From the NCBI GenBank assembly GCA_001724995.1, contig MEFD01000025.1, positions 1 to 64,000 of the forward strand: a stretch of DNA of 64,000 bases, in the 5' to 3' direction. The translations under genes and the position numbers were made by a program. This stretch comes from Rubrivivax sp. SCN 71-131 (GTDB lineage Bacteria > Pseudomonadota > Gammaproteobacteria > Burkholderiales > Burkholderiaceae_C). Below, piece after piece: positions 12,085-22,017 of the stretch. Positions within the stretch are counted from its first letter, which is position 1. The number at the start of each line of letters is the position of its first letter. The notes beneath the pieces are model-generated. The model searched no databases. It was given only the letters and a program-made list of their open reading frames with translations, and had not been told where the DNA came from.

Positions 12085-13980
12085 CGCCTCGGGCTGCGGC
12101 GCCAGGTCCTGCAGCAGGCGGGCCAGATCCTCCTTCGTGAAGGGCTTGCTGAGGAAGCCGTCCATGCCGGCCGCGATGCAGTCCGCGTGCGTCTGCCCGC
12201 AGGTGTCGGCGGTGAGCGCGATGATCGGCACGCGCGGCAGGCCCAGCGCCTGCTCCTGTGCGCGGATCTCGCGCGTCGCCGCCAGACCGTCCATCACGGG
12301 CATGCGGCAGTCCATCAGGACGAGGTCCGGGCGATTGATGTCGCGCAAGGCATGGCGGACCGCCTGCGCCCCGTCTCGAACGCGCTCGGCCTGGACGCCC
12401 TGATGGTCGAGGAAGGCGGTGGCGATGAGGGCGTTGACGTCGTCGTCCTCCGCCACCAGCACGCGCAACTCGGCCGTGGCCTCCTGCCCCTGCGGAGCCG
12501 CCGGGTCGCCGGGCAGCACGGCTGGCGCATCGGGGAGATGGGCGGTGAAGACCGACGTCGTGCCGACGCCGAGTTCGCTCTGCAGCACCAGGTCGCCGCC
12601 CATGGCGCGCGCGATGTCGCGGGCGACGAAGAGTCCGAGCCCCGTCCCCTCCAGCGGACGGGCGGCGCGGCCGCCCCCCTGGCGGAAGGCGTCGAAGATC
12701 GACTGCAGATCCGCGGCCTCGATGCCCGGGCCGGAGTCGACGACCTCGAAGCGCGCCTGTGCGCTCGCGGCATCGCGACTGGCGCCCAGGGTGATCCTGC
12801 CGCGCCGAGTGAACTTCACGGCGTTGCCCAGCAGGTTGTGCAGGACCTGACGCACGCGCGCCGGATCGCCCTGCACCCAGCAGGGCTCGGGGAGATGCAG
12901 CGCCATGCGAAAGCCCAGGCCGCTTTCGCTGGCGCGCACCGAGTAGACCTCGGCGATCGTGTTCAGCAGGTCGGCGAGGTCGAAGCGCTGGCAACGCACC
13001 GTGAAGCGCCCCGAATCCAGGCGCGCGACCTCGATCAGGTCGTTGATGAGTCCGAGCAGGTGCATGCCCGAGCCTTCGATCAACTCGACCCGCCGCGCCA
13101 GCGCCGGATCGCGTGCCTCCAGGTGCAGCAGCCGTGCCACGCCGAGGATGCCGTGCAGCGGCGTGCGCAGCTCGTGGCTGATGTTGCCCATGAACTGGGT
13201 CTTGGCAGCGCTCTCGCGCATCGCCAGCTTCAGCGCTTCCTCCTTCTCGGCATTCAGCGCCTGCGCACGCAACCGCAGTTCCAGACCTTCCGCGAGCCGG
13301 CGCTGGGAGCCGCGCGCGGTGGCCAGCACGAGCGCCAGCAGCATGAGCAGGCCGGTGCCGCTGAAGAAGCCGAACTCGTCGTCGCGCATGAAGAGGCCGA
13401 GCGTCGTCAGCAGCAGGATCGGTGTCACATAGGCCGCCGTGGAGCGCCGGCTGTGCTGCAGGCCGAAGGTCGCCACGCAGCAGACGCAGACCAGCACGGC
13501 GGTGACGAGCGAGGCCAGCGGGATCGGCGAGGACATCAGCAGCAGCCCGGCCGCGCCCCACACGGCGCCGTCGATCAGCAACCAGCGGTCGGTGGCGTTG
13601 CGCCACTGCGGGCCACTCGGTCGCCCGGCCCGCGCGTGGCGCAGGCTCAGACCGACGCGCACCGCCGCGACCATGATCTTGGCGGCCAGCCAGAGGTCGA
13701 TGATCCAGGGCTGCAGCGCCACGCCGCGCAGTGACAGCGCGAGCAGGACCGCGAAGGCGGTGGCCATCAAGGTGCCCAGCCGCGTGTGGCCGAGCACCAT
13801 CTCGAGTTGCTGCGAGGCGAGCGCGGTGCGCAGCGCGTCGTCGCCCGGCGGCCGATCGGGCGGCGTGACAGGCGATTGCTCGGGCGAGCGTTCGGACGAT
13901 CGTTCGACGGACCGATCGGGCGGCCGCATGCCGGGACTGGCGAGCCCCAGGCTCTCGGGTGACAAGACAGTCGGGCTCAT
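12070..13980 (-). CDS. Hybrid sensor histidine kinase with C-terminal receiver
   Basis: 636 aa. A Pro/Arg/Ser-rich N-terminus (about 1-60) is followed by a membrane sensor of roughly six hydrophobic segments (about 65-225), then a HisKA dimerisation domain with phospho-acceptor His269 in NISHELRTPLHG. The HATPase_c domain has an N-box (LHNLLGNAVKF) and G-boxes (VDSGPGIE, GTGLGL). The C-terminal receiver (about 510-630) has phospho-acceptor Asp557 in LMDCRMPVMDG and Lys in LSKPF. No HPt domain or output domain is in the protein, so its partner lies elsewhere. No signal is known for this sensor type. Confidence 0.9.
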   Translation of the reverse strand: MSPTVLSPESLGLASPGMRPPDRSVERSSERSPEQSPVTPPDRPPGDDALRTALASQQLEMVLGHTRLGTLMATAFAVLLALSLRGVALQPWIIDLWLAAKIMVAAVRVGLSLRHARAGRPSGPQWRNATDRWLLIDGAVWGAAGLLLMSSPIPLASLVTAVLVCVCCVATFGLQHSRRSTAAYVTPILLLTTLGLFMRDDEFGFFSGTGLLMLLALVLATARGSQRRLAEGLELRLRAQALNAEKEEALKLAMRESAAKTQFMGNISHELRTPLHGILGVARLLHLEARDPALARRVELIEGSGMHLLGLINDLIEVARLDSGRFTVRCQRFDLADLLNTIAEVYSVRASESGLGFRMALHLPEPCWVQGDPARVRQVLHNLLGNAVKFTRRGRITLGASRDAASAQARFEVVDSGPGIEAADLQSIFDAFRQGGGRAARPLEGTGLGLFVARDIARAMGGDLVLQSELGVGTTSVFTAHLPDAPAVLPGDPAAPQGQEATAELRVLVAEDDDVNALIATAFLDHQGVQAERVRDGAQAVRHALRDINRPDLVLMDCRMPVMDGLAATREIRAQEQALGLPRVPIIALTADTCGQTHADCIAAGMDGFLSKPFTKEDLARLLQDLAPQPEALQTS

Positions 13981-14017
13981 GGGCAGCGCTCGGGAGGTCA
14001 GCGTCGGCGGTGCGCGC

Positions 14018-14398
14018 TCAGGGCGGCCCCGCGGTGCGGCTTCCGAAGTCGTCCGGAACCTCGATGTGCAGGGCCGCGCAGGTGCGCCGCAGCATGGCGA
14101 TCCGCTCGACGCGGCTGGCGGCGTCGCTGTCCTGCGTCATCTCGCAGGCCAGGCGCTGCAGGGCCGCGTCGCGCCAGCAGTCGAGGTCACGCTGCCAGCC
14201 GGCGAGCACCTGCAGCTGTACGAGGCTGGGTGCATCCAGGCATTCCTTCGGCACCCGCAGCGAGGACGCCCCGAGCTCGAGATCGGCGTACAGCCCGGGC
14301 AGCGGCAGCTGGAACTCGTCGCTGTCGCGCGTGCCCCGGCGAGACGCTTCCGTGGCGCCGGCTGGGTGACAAGCAGCAGGAACATTCATCATGGACAC
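14018..14398 (-). CDS. Small hypothetical protein
   Basis: 126 aa if started at GTG 14398; ATG at 14392 or 14389 is equally possible. I do not recognise the family. The protein is soluble, with a predicted helical middle (LVQLQVLAGWQRDLDCWRDA) and several acidic and arginine-rich stretches. It lies 37 bp upstream of the hybrid kinase on the same strand, so it may be cotranscribed with it. Codon third positions look like those of its neighbours, which favours a real gene. Confidence 0.5.
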   Translation of the reverse strand: MSMMNVPAACHPAGATEASRRGTRDSDEFQLPLPGLYADLELGASSLRVPKECLDAPSLVQLQVLAGWQRDLDCWRDAALQRLACEMTQDSDAASRVERIAMLRRTCAALHIEVPDDFGSRTAGPP

Positions 14399-14690
14399 CC
14401 CCGCCGGTCACGTCGAACCCGCCTCGGGAGGCGCAGCGGCGCGCGGCAATGGCTTGCAGGGCGAGCGCATGACGCGAGGTGGCTGGCAGGCGGCCGTTCG
14501 AAGCCCCGGATCCGCGTAGATGCAAGGGCCTTGGGGCGCCCAGGGCATGCTCCGCGAGCGGGCCATGATGCCACCGGCGTCCGCCGAAGCGGCACGCACT
14601 ATTGCACGCAATCGCGGCCTTCGCCGTCGCCGCGTCGCGGGTGACGGCGGCGCGGCGGCGCAGCCGGGGCTTGGCAGGGCCCGCGGGCGC
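14399..14690. other. Intergenic stretch with no recognised feature
   Basis: About 290 bp between two minus-strand genes. No conserved frame, RNA or clear promoter could be identified. It presumably contains the promoter of the 14018-14398 gene and the terminator of the DUF1993 gene. Confidence 0.5.
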
Positions 14691-15200
14691 TCAGGGTTCG
14701 CCGAGAAAGTCCCGCTTGCCCACCGGCACGCCGTTGCGGCGCAACAGGTTGTAGGCGGTGACGGCGTGGAAGTAGACATTGGGCAGCGAATGGCCCAGCA
14801 GCAGCTGCATGCCGCTGTAGCGCGTGAGCTGACCGGTCACCGGAAGCTCGACGACCTTGTCCTCGGTGCCGTCGATGCGCTCGGGCGGCACGCTGCGCAG
14901 GAAGGCGACGCTGCGCGCGATGCGCTGCTGCAGCTGCGCGAGCGTGGTCTCGTCGTCGACGTAGCCGGGCACCTCCAGGTCGGCCAGCCGCGCCACCACG
15001 CTGCGCGCCTTGTCGCAGGCGATCTGCACCTGCTTGGAGAAGGGGTACATGTCGGCCACCAGCCGGTCATTCATCAGCGTGGCCAGGTCGATGTGTCCGG
15101 CGTCGACGTGCGCCTGCGCCTTGGCCAGGAGGCCCGAGAGGTTCTCGAGCAGCTTGGCCATGCGCACCACGCTCACTTGGTGCATCGAGATCTGCATCAT
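14691..15200 (-). CDS. DUF1993 domain-containing protein
   Basis: 169 aa. Sequence from MMQISMHQVSVVRMAKLLEN through LMNDRLVADMYPFSKQVQIA and YSGMQLLLGHSLPNVYFHAV to DFLGEP matches DUF1993, a DinB-like four-helix-bundle family of unknown function. Conserved HSLPN-YFH near the C-terminus is typical. GGAGAAGG precedes the start. Monocistronic, as far as can be seen. Confidence 0.85.
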   Translation of the reverse strand: MMQISMHQVSVVRMAKLLENLSGLLAKAQAHVDAGHIDLATLMNDRLVADMYPFSKQVQIACDKARSVVARLADLEVPGYVDDETTLAQLQQRIARSVAFLRSVPPERIDGTEDKVVELPVTGQLTRYSGMQLLLGHSLPNVYFHAVTAYNLLRRNGVPVGKRDFLGEP

Positions 15201-15289
15201 CCTTCTCCGTTGGGCGACGCGCAGCCGGCGCCCGGGACGCCGGACCCTTCACGCCCGGCCCAGGGCCCGAACGCGCTGCGCCGCTTGCC

Positions 15290-16096
15290 TCAGGGAACGC
15301 GCACGAACACCGGCACCTGCGCTTCGCGCAGGCAGTGGGCGGTGACGCTGCCGGCGATGACCGCGCGCAGCCCCGTATGGCCGTGCGTGCACATCGCCAG
15401 CATGGCGTCGCCCAGGCTGCGGACGAAGCTCGGAATGGCCTCCTTGGGCTGGCCGTGCAGCACCTCCCAGCTCGCCTCGACGCCGTAGCGCTCCTGCAGT
15501 TCGCGCGCCCGGGCGCGCACGTAGCCGGACTCCTGCACGTCGCTGGCCGGCACGTCGGCGCCCAGCTTCACCATGGGCTCGATGACCGAGACGACGATGA
15601 TGCGCCCCCCCAGCCACTTCGCCAGCGCCGCGGCCTGCGGCATGATCGACTCGGAGAGCTGGCTGCCGTCCAGCGGCAGCACGACGCGTCCGACCTTGGA
15701 GAGGGCTGGCGGGCCCTCGGACGTCGGCCGGAACACGACCGCCGGCTCGCCCAGCGCGCGCAGCACCTCGAGGGCGACGCTTCCCATGAGCGCCTGCATC
15801 GCGCCGCTGCGCCCGTGCGAACACATTGCCACCAGGGTGCCCGGCACGCGCCGGGCCTCGTCGCGGATGGTTGCCGCCACGCCCTCGAGCTGCGTCGGCA
15901 AGCAGATCGCCTGCGCCCCATGCGGGGCGGCCAGCTCCTGCGCATAGCGCGCCGCCGCGCTGTGGTCTTCGGCGTTGTCGACCACGCGCAGGATGGCCAG
16001 CTCCGAATGGGTGGCGCGGGCGACTTGCGCCGCCGGCGCAAGGAGCTGCTCGGCGAAGGTGGAGCCATCGACGGGGACGAGGATTCGCTTGTACAT
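15290..16096 (-). CDS. Universal stress protein, tandem UspA domains
   Basis: 268 aa with two UspA domains: residues about 1-125 (MYKRILVPVDGSTFAEQLL ... MCSHGRSGAMQALMGSVA) and about 135-268 (RVVLPLDGSQLSESIM ... MCTHGHTGLRAVIAGSVT). Each keeps a G-x-HG/G-x9-G-[ST]-type ATP-binding loop (SHGRSG...GSVA; THGHTG...GSVT), so nucleotide binding is likely. Such proteins accumulate under stress or starvation. Its function here cannot be specified. Confidence 0.9.
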   Translation of the reverse strand: MYKRILVPVDGSTFAEQLLAPAAQVARATHSELAILRVVDNAEDHSAAARYAQELAAPHGAQAICLPTQLEGVAATIRDEARRVPGTLVAMCSHGRSGAMQALMGSVALEVLRALGEPAVVFRPTSEGPPALSKVGRVVLPLDGSQLSESIMPQAAALAKWLGGRIIVVSVIEPMVKLGADVPASDVQESGYVRARARELQERYGVEASWEVLHGQPKEAIPSFVRSLGDAMLAMCTHGHTGLRAVIAGSVTAHCLREAQVPVFVRVP

Positions 16097-16199
16097 GGGT
16101 CGGCCTTGGTCTCTGGGTTGTGGAAAACGGAATCGGTGGCGTGGACAACTCCCCTCATCATAGGCTGGCGCGACCGCGCTGTGCAGGGCTGCGCACGCT

Positions 16200-17177
16200 T
16201 CAGCTGCGCAGGTGGCAGCCGACCTCGTGACCGGCTGCGTCCACCGGCTTCAGCTCGGGGCGCAGCACGTCGCACAGACCCTTCTGCGCGATCGGGCAGC
16301 GGGTGTGGAAGTGGCAGCCCGAGGGCGGGTGGATGGGACTGGGCACGTCGCCCTGCAGCCGCACGCGCTGGCGTTGCACGGTCGGGTCCGGGATCGGCAC
16401 GGCCGAAAGCAGGGCCTCGGTGTAGGGGTGGCGCGGGTTGCGGTAGAGGTCCCGGGCCGGCGCGATCTCGACGATGCGACCGAGGTACATCACCGCCACG
16501 CGGTCGCTGATGTGCTCGACCACCGAAAGGTCGTGGGCGATGAAGATGTAGGTCAGGCCGAGCCGCTCCTGCAGGTCTTCCAGCAGGTTGATGACCTGCG
16601 CCTGGATCGACACGTCGAGCGCGCTCACCGCCTCGTCGCAGACCAGCAGCTTGGGGCTCACCGCCAGCGCGCGCGCGATGCCGATGCGCTGGCGCTGGCC
16701 GCCGGAGAACTCGTGCGGGTAGCGGCGCATGTGGTCGGGCGCGAGGCCGACGGTCTCCAGCAGCTCGACGATGCGCGCCTCGTAGGCAGCGCGCGTGGGC
16801 GCGAGCTTGTGGATGGTGAGCGCCTCGCCGATGATGGCCGCCACCGTCATGCGCGGGTTCAGGCTCGCGTACGGATCCTGGAAGATGATCTGCATGTCGC
16901 GCGCCAGCGCGCGCAGCGCGTCCTTGCCGGCGGCGGTGACGTCCTTGCCGTCGAAGCGCACCTCTCCGGACGTGGGCTCGATCAGGCGCAGGATGCAGCG
17001 CCCGGTGGTGCTCTTGCCGCAGCCCGATTCGCCGACGACGCCCAGGGTCTCGCCTGCGTCGAGCTCGAAGCTCACGCCGTCCACTGCGTGCACGCGCTCG
17101 ACCACGCGCTGCAGCAGTCCGCCGCGGATGGGGAACTGCTTCACCAGGTTCCTGACTTGCAGCAGCGGGGCGGTCAC
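16200..17177 (-). CDS. dppF: Peptide ABC transporter ATP-binding protein (DppF-like)
   Basis: 325 aa. ABC ATPase with Walker A GESGCGKS, signature [15 protein letters not shown], Walker [13 protein letters not shown] and switch IAHDLSV. The C-terminal oligo/dipeptide extension ([12 protein letters not shown], then a Cys-containing GCHFHTRCP motif) is the OppF/DppF-type tail. Last gene of the Dpp-type operon; 58 bp separate it from dppD. Couples ATP hydrolysis to peptide uptake through the two permeases. Actual substrate could be another oligopeptide-like or nickel-type ligand, but the binding proteins look peptide-type. Confidence 0.92.
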   Translation of the reverse strand: MTAPLLQVRNLVKQFPIRGGLLQRVVERVHAVDGVSFELDAGETLGVVGESGCGKSTTGRCILRLIEPTSGEVRFDGKDVTAAGKDALRALARDMQIIFQDPYASLNPRMTVAAIIGEALTIHKLAPTRAAYEARIVELLETVGLAPDHMRRYPHEFSGGQRQRIGIARALAVSPKLLVCDEAVSALDVSIQAQVINLLEDLQERLGLTYIFIAHDLSVVEHISDRVAVMYLGRIVEIAPARDLYRNPRHPYTEALLSAVPIPDPTVQRQRVRLQGDVPSPIHPPSGCHFHTRCPIAQKGLCDVLRPELKPVDAAGHEVGCHLRS

Positions 17178-17235
17178 TGGACGACCCTGCGTGCGGCGCG
17201 CTGCGGGAGGAGCGCTTGGGAGCGGCCCGGCGCGC

Positions 17236-18237
<1,002 letters not shown>

Positions 18238-18250
18238 GCGCAGGGACTTG

Positions 18251-19207
18251 TCAGAGCACGCGCCGCGGATCGAGCGCGTCGCGCAGCCCGTCGCCGATGA
18301 AGTTGATCGTCAGCACGGTGATGAAGATCGCCATGCCGGGGAACATGGCCCAGTGCCAGGCGATGTCCATGAAGTCGCGGCCGTCGTAGAGGATGCGGCC
18401 CCAGGTCGGGATGTCGGGCGGGAAGCCGAGACCGAGGAAGGACAGCGTGCTCTCGGCGATGATGGCCGCGGCGACGTCGATGGTGGCCGCGACGATCACC
18501 GGCCCCAGGCTGTTGGGCAGGATGTGGCGCACGACCTGGCGCGGCACGCTGGCGCCGAGTGCGCGCGCGGCCTCGACGAACTCCTTTTCGCGCAGGGAGA
18601 AGAACTGCGCGCGTACCAGCCGCGCCACCGGCATCCAGCGAAAGCCGCCGATGACCGCGACGATGAGGATGAAGATGCCGACCTCGAGGCCGAAGAGGTT
18701 CTTCAGCGTCTCGCGGAAGAGGAAGATCAGCAGCAGCAGCAGCGGCAGCTGCGGCAGGCTCAGGAAGAGGTCGGTGAGCCACATCAGCGCGGCGTCGACC
18801 CAGCCGCGCGAGATGCCGGCGACGGCACCGACGACGACGCCGACGCTGATCGCCGTCAGCATCGCCGCCAGGCCCACGGCCAGCGAGATGCGTCCGCCGT
18901 AGAGCATGCGCGCGAGCATGTCGCGGCCGAGGTCGTCGGTGCCCATCGGATGCATGGCCGAGGGCTCGGCCAGACGCGATTTGAAGTCGATGTCGTTGAT
19001 TCCGACCTTGTAGAGGTAGGGGCCGAGCAGCACCGCCAGCGCCAGCGCGGTCAGCACCCACAGGCTCCAGAAGGCCAGCCGGTGGCGCTTGAAGCGGCGC
19101 CAGGCCTCCGTCCACGGCGAGACGCTGGCGATCGCCTTGCCCAGCTGCGGCGCAGCCTCAGCGGTAGCTGATGCGGGGGTCGAGCCAGCCATAGACGACG
19201 TCGGCAA
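18251..19207 (-). CDS. dppC: Peptide ABC transporter permease (DppC-like)
   Basis: 318 aa inner-membrane permease. A long N-terminal tail precedes the first membrane segment (FWSLWVLTALALAVLLGPYL), then the periplasmic HPMGTDDLGRDMLARMLYG motif and the EAA-loop EAARALGASVPRQVVRHILP that contacts the ATPases. The start at 19207 makes a 50-bp overlap with dppB; ATG at 19192 still overlaps by 35 bp. The overlap implies translational coupling of the two permeases. Confidence 0.9.
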   Translation of the reverse strand: MPTSSMAGSTPASATAEAAPQLGKAIASVSPWTEAWRRFKRHRLAFWSLWVLTALALAVLLGPYLYKVGINDIDFKSRLAEPSAMHPMGTDDLGRDMLARMLYGGRISLAVGLAAMLTAISVGVVVGAVAGISRGWVDAALMWLTDLFLSLPQLPLLLLLIFLFRETLKNLFGLEVGIFILIVAVIGGFRWMPVARLVRAQFFSLREKEFVEAARALGASVPRQVVRHILPNSLGPVIVAATIDVAAAIIAESTLSFLGLGFPPDIPTWGRILYDGRDFMDIAWHWAMFPGMAIFITVLTINFIGDGLRDALDPRRVL

Positions 19208-20117
19208 GGAGGTTGAAGAGGATCACCAGGGCGCTGAGCACGAAGGTGATGGCCATCACCACCGGCGTGTCGTTGCGCAGGATGGCGTCGATGAGCAGCG
19301 AGCCGATGCCCGGGATGCGGAAGATCTGCTCGGTGACGATGGCGCCGCCGAAGAGCTGCGGCAGTTGCAGCGCGATCAGCGTCACCACCGGGATCATCGC
19401 GTTGCGCACCACGTGCTTGTTGATGACGACGCGCTCGGCCAGGCCCTTGCTGCGCGCCGTCGTCACGTAATCCAGGCGGATGACGTCGAGCACCGAACTG
19501 CGCACGTAGCGCATCCAGCTCGCGGCCTGGAACATCGCCAGCACCATCACCGGCATGATGCTTTGCTTGATCTGCTCCCACCACCAGGCCCAGCCGGTTT
19601 CCGGGAGGTCGGAGCGAAAGACGAAGGGCAGCCAGCCGAGCTGGATCGAGAACAGCAGGATGAAGAGGATGCCGGTGAAGAAGGTCGGCAGCGAGAAGCC
19701 GACGAAGGCCAGCGTGCTGGCGATGCGGTCGAACCAGCTGTAGGGCTTGACGGCGGCGAGCACGCCCACCGGCAGCGCGATCAGCAGCGCGACGACCTGC
19801 GAGGCGCCGATCACCGCCAGCGTCACCGGGATGCGCTGCGCGATCAGCTCGTCGACGTCGATGCGGCTGACGAAGGAGAAACCCCAGTCGCCCTTCAGCA
19901 TGCTGGTGAGCCAGCGCACGTAGCGCTGCCAGACCGGATCGTCGAGGCCGAACTGGGCGCGCAGCGCCATGCGCACCTCGGGCGGGACGTTGGGGTTGGT
20001 CGCCAACTCCTCGAACGGATCGCCCGGGGCCAGCGCCAGCACGACGAAGAGCACGAGGCTGATGCCCAGCAGGCTGGGCAGGGCGATCGCCAGCCGCCGC
20101 AGGATGTAGTTGAGCAC
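19158..20117 (-). CDS. dppB: Peptide ABC transporter permease (DppB-like)
   Basis: 319 aa. N-terminus MLNYILRRLAIALPSLLGIS with the first membrane span, then a periplasmic loop carrying the RAQFGLDDPVWQRYVRWL motif of DppB/OppB. C-terminal domain holds the inner-membrane complex with the loop YVTTARSKGLAERVVINKHV (EAA-type) and the terminal PRISYR. First permease gene of the operon; its 3' end overlaps dppC. 68 bp separate it from the upstream binding protein gene. Confidence 0.92.
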   Translation of the reverse strand: MLNYILRRLAIALPSLLGISLVLFVVLALAPGDPFEELATNPNVPPEVRMALRAQFGLDDPVWQRYVRWLTSMLKGDWGFSFVSRIDVDELIAQRIPVTLAVIGASQVVALLIALPVGVLAAVKPYSWFDRIASTLAFVGFSLPTFFTGILFILLFSIQLGWLPFVFRSDLPETGWAWWWEQIKQSIMPVMVLAMFQAASWMRYVRSSVLDVIRLDYVTTARSKGLAERVVINKHVVRNAMIPVVTLIALQLPQLFGGAIVTEQIFRIPGIGSLLIDAILRNDTPVVMAITFVLSALVILFNLLADVVYGWLDPRISYR

Positions 20118-20185
20118 GGGGGTCGCGGATCGGTGGGATCGTCGGCCGGGGGGCCGCCTGGCGGCGGCCCCGTCTCAGGCCGCGC

Positions 20186-21976
20186 TCAGGCGTCCTTGCT
20201 CCAGTAGCCCAGTGCCCAGGTCATGTTGTCCCAGGCGGAGAGGGCAGGGCGCAGCTTGTTGGCGATGCCGTAGGGACGCGGGCGCGCGAAGAGCGGGATG
20301 ATGTACTTGTCGGCCACCACCAGGTCGTTGAGCTTGACGAACATCGCCGCGCGCTTGGCCGGGTCGAGCTCGACCTGCGCCGCCTTGAAGGTGGCGTCGT
20401 ACTCGGCATTGCTCCAGCGCGCGAGGTTGCGGCTGGCCCACTTGTTGGCCTTCTGCGCGATCTGGTCGGTGGTGAACTGCTCCATGAAGAACTGCGGGTC
20501 GGGCTGCGTCATGGTGGTGGTGTACATCTCCATGTCGGCCCAGAACTTCTGGTAGGTGTCCGGGTTGGCGAAGTCGCCGCCGAAGTACACCGCTGCCACC
20601 ACGCTCTTGAGCTCGAGCTCGATGCCGGCCTTCGTGCAGGCGTCCTTGATGATCGCCTGGCACTTCTGGCGCGGGCTGCTGACCGAGGTCTGGTAGACGA
20701 ACTTGAGCTTGACGCCGTCCTTGACGCGGATGCCGTCGGCGCCCTTCTTCCAGCCGGCCGCGTCGAGGATCTGGTTGGCCTTCTCCGGGTTGAACTCGTA
20801 GCTCGTGTTCGGGCTGCGGTAGCGCGGCGGGTTGTTGAGGAAGTTGGCGGTGGTGATCGCGCCGCGGCCGTAGATGACCTCGGCGATGCCCTTGCGGTCG
20901 ATGAGCAGGCTCATCGCCTCGCGCACGGCCTTGTCGCTGAAGGCCGGGTGCCTGCTCTTCACGCTCGCGCGCTCGCCGTCGACCTCCTTCCAGGGGTCGG
21001 TCACGTTGAGCAGCACGAACTCGATGTCGCTGCCCTCGTAGAAGGCCATCCTGCCCTTGCCCGCGCCCTCCAGGCGCTTCAGGATGTCGTCCTCGACCGC
21101 GAGGTTCCAGCCGATGTCGTACTCGCCGGTCTGCAGCACGGCGCGCGCCGCGCTCGTGGCGTCGCCGCCGCCCTTGATCTCGAGCGAATCGAAGTAGGGC
21201 TGGTTGGCGACGTGGTAGTTTTTGTTCGCCTCGGCACGCAGCGTGTCGCCGGGCTTGAAGTCGATCAGCTTGTAGGGTCCGGTGCCCACGGGCTTGAGGT
21301 TGGCCGGATTCTCGCGCGACCTGGCGCCCATGAAGGGCTCGAACACATGCTTGGGCAGGATGCAGCCGACGATGCCGGTGAGCGGCTCGGACCAGAAGGG
21401 CGTTGGCCGCGGGAACTCGACGCGCACCGTGTACGCGTCCACCTTGACCACCTTGATGTCCTTGTAGGCCGCGACCGTCACCATCGCGGCGGCCGGGTCG
21501 CCGGCATAGGCGGCGGTGAAGACCACGTCGTCGGCGCTGAAGGGCTTGCCGTCGTGCCAGGACACGCCTTGCTTGAGCTTCCAGGTCACGCTGCGGCCGT
21601 CGGCGGCGAGGCCGCCGTTGGCGCGCGTGGGGATCTCGGCGGCCAGGCAGGGGATCAGATTGCCTTCGGTGTCCCAGCCCGCCAGCGGCTCGTAGAAGAT
21701 GCGGCTGGCGTCCTGGTCCTTGGTGCCGCCGGCGTAGTGCGGGTTCAGGTGCACGGCGCCCTGCCAGTAGATGATCTTCAGCGTGCCGCCACCGCCGCGC
21801 TTGGTCGGCTTGTAGGGCAGGGTGGTCTGTGCCTGCGCCACGCCCGCGTTCAGCAGCAGCGTGCCGGCCATCGGCGCCGTGAGGCCCGCGGCGACCAGGC
21901 GGCCGATGAACTGGCGGCGCGGCAGGCGGCCCTCGCGGACCTGCTCGACGAGCGCGCGGATTTCGTGTTCCTGCAT
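20186..21976 (-). CDS. Peptide ABC transporter substrate-binding protein 1 (SBP_bac_5, Tat-exported)
   Basis: 596 aa. An N-terminal extension of about 18 residues precedes a twin-arginine motif, LPRRQFIGRL (residues 19-28), and a hydrophobic stretch ending near AQA at about 49. The mature protein is an SBP family 5 fold (YKPTKRGGGGTLKIIYWQGA, then GVSWHDGKPFSADDVVF and GTGPYKL). It is the cognate binding protein for the downstream permeases, by position. It is paralogous to the gene at 22018-23808 and has identical length. The Tat signal suggests folding before export, unusual but seen in this SBP subgroup. Confidence 0.9.
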   Translation of the reverse strand: MQEHEIRALVEQVREGRLPRRQFIGRLVAAGLTAPMAGTLLLNAGVAQAQTTLPYKPTKRGGGGTLKIIYWQGAVHLNPHYAGGTKDQDASRIFYEPLAGWDTEGNLIPCLAAEIPTRANGGLAADGRSVTWKLKQGVSWHDGKPFSADDVVFTAAYAGDPAAAMVTVAAYKDIKVVKVDAYTVRVEFPRPTPFWSEPLTGIVGCILPKHVFEPFMGARSRENPANLKPVGTGPYKLIDFKPGDTLRAEANKNYHVANQPYFDSLEIKGGGDATSAARAVLQTGEYDIGWNLAVEDDILKRLEGAGKGRMAFYEGSDIEFVLLNVTDPWKEVDGERASVKSRHPAFSDKAVREAMSLLIDRKGIAEVIYGRGAITTANFLNNPPRYRSPNTSYEFNPEKANQILDAAGWKKGADGIRVKDGVKLKFVYQTSVSSPRQKCQAIIKDACTKAGIELELKSVVAAVYFGGDFANPDTYQKFWADMEMYTTTMTQPDPQFFMEQFTTDQIAQKANKWASRNLARWSNAEYDATFKAAQVELDPAKRAAMFVKLNDLVVADKYIIPLFARPRPYGIANKLRPALSAWDNMTWALGYWSKDA

Positions 21977-22017
21977 TTCGGCTCTCCGATGTCGTTGCCG
22001 GGTGCCTCAGGCCGCGA

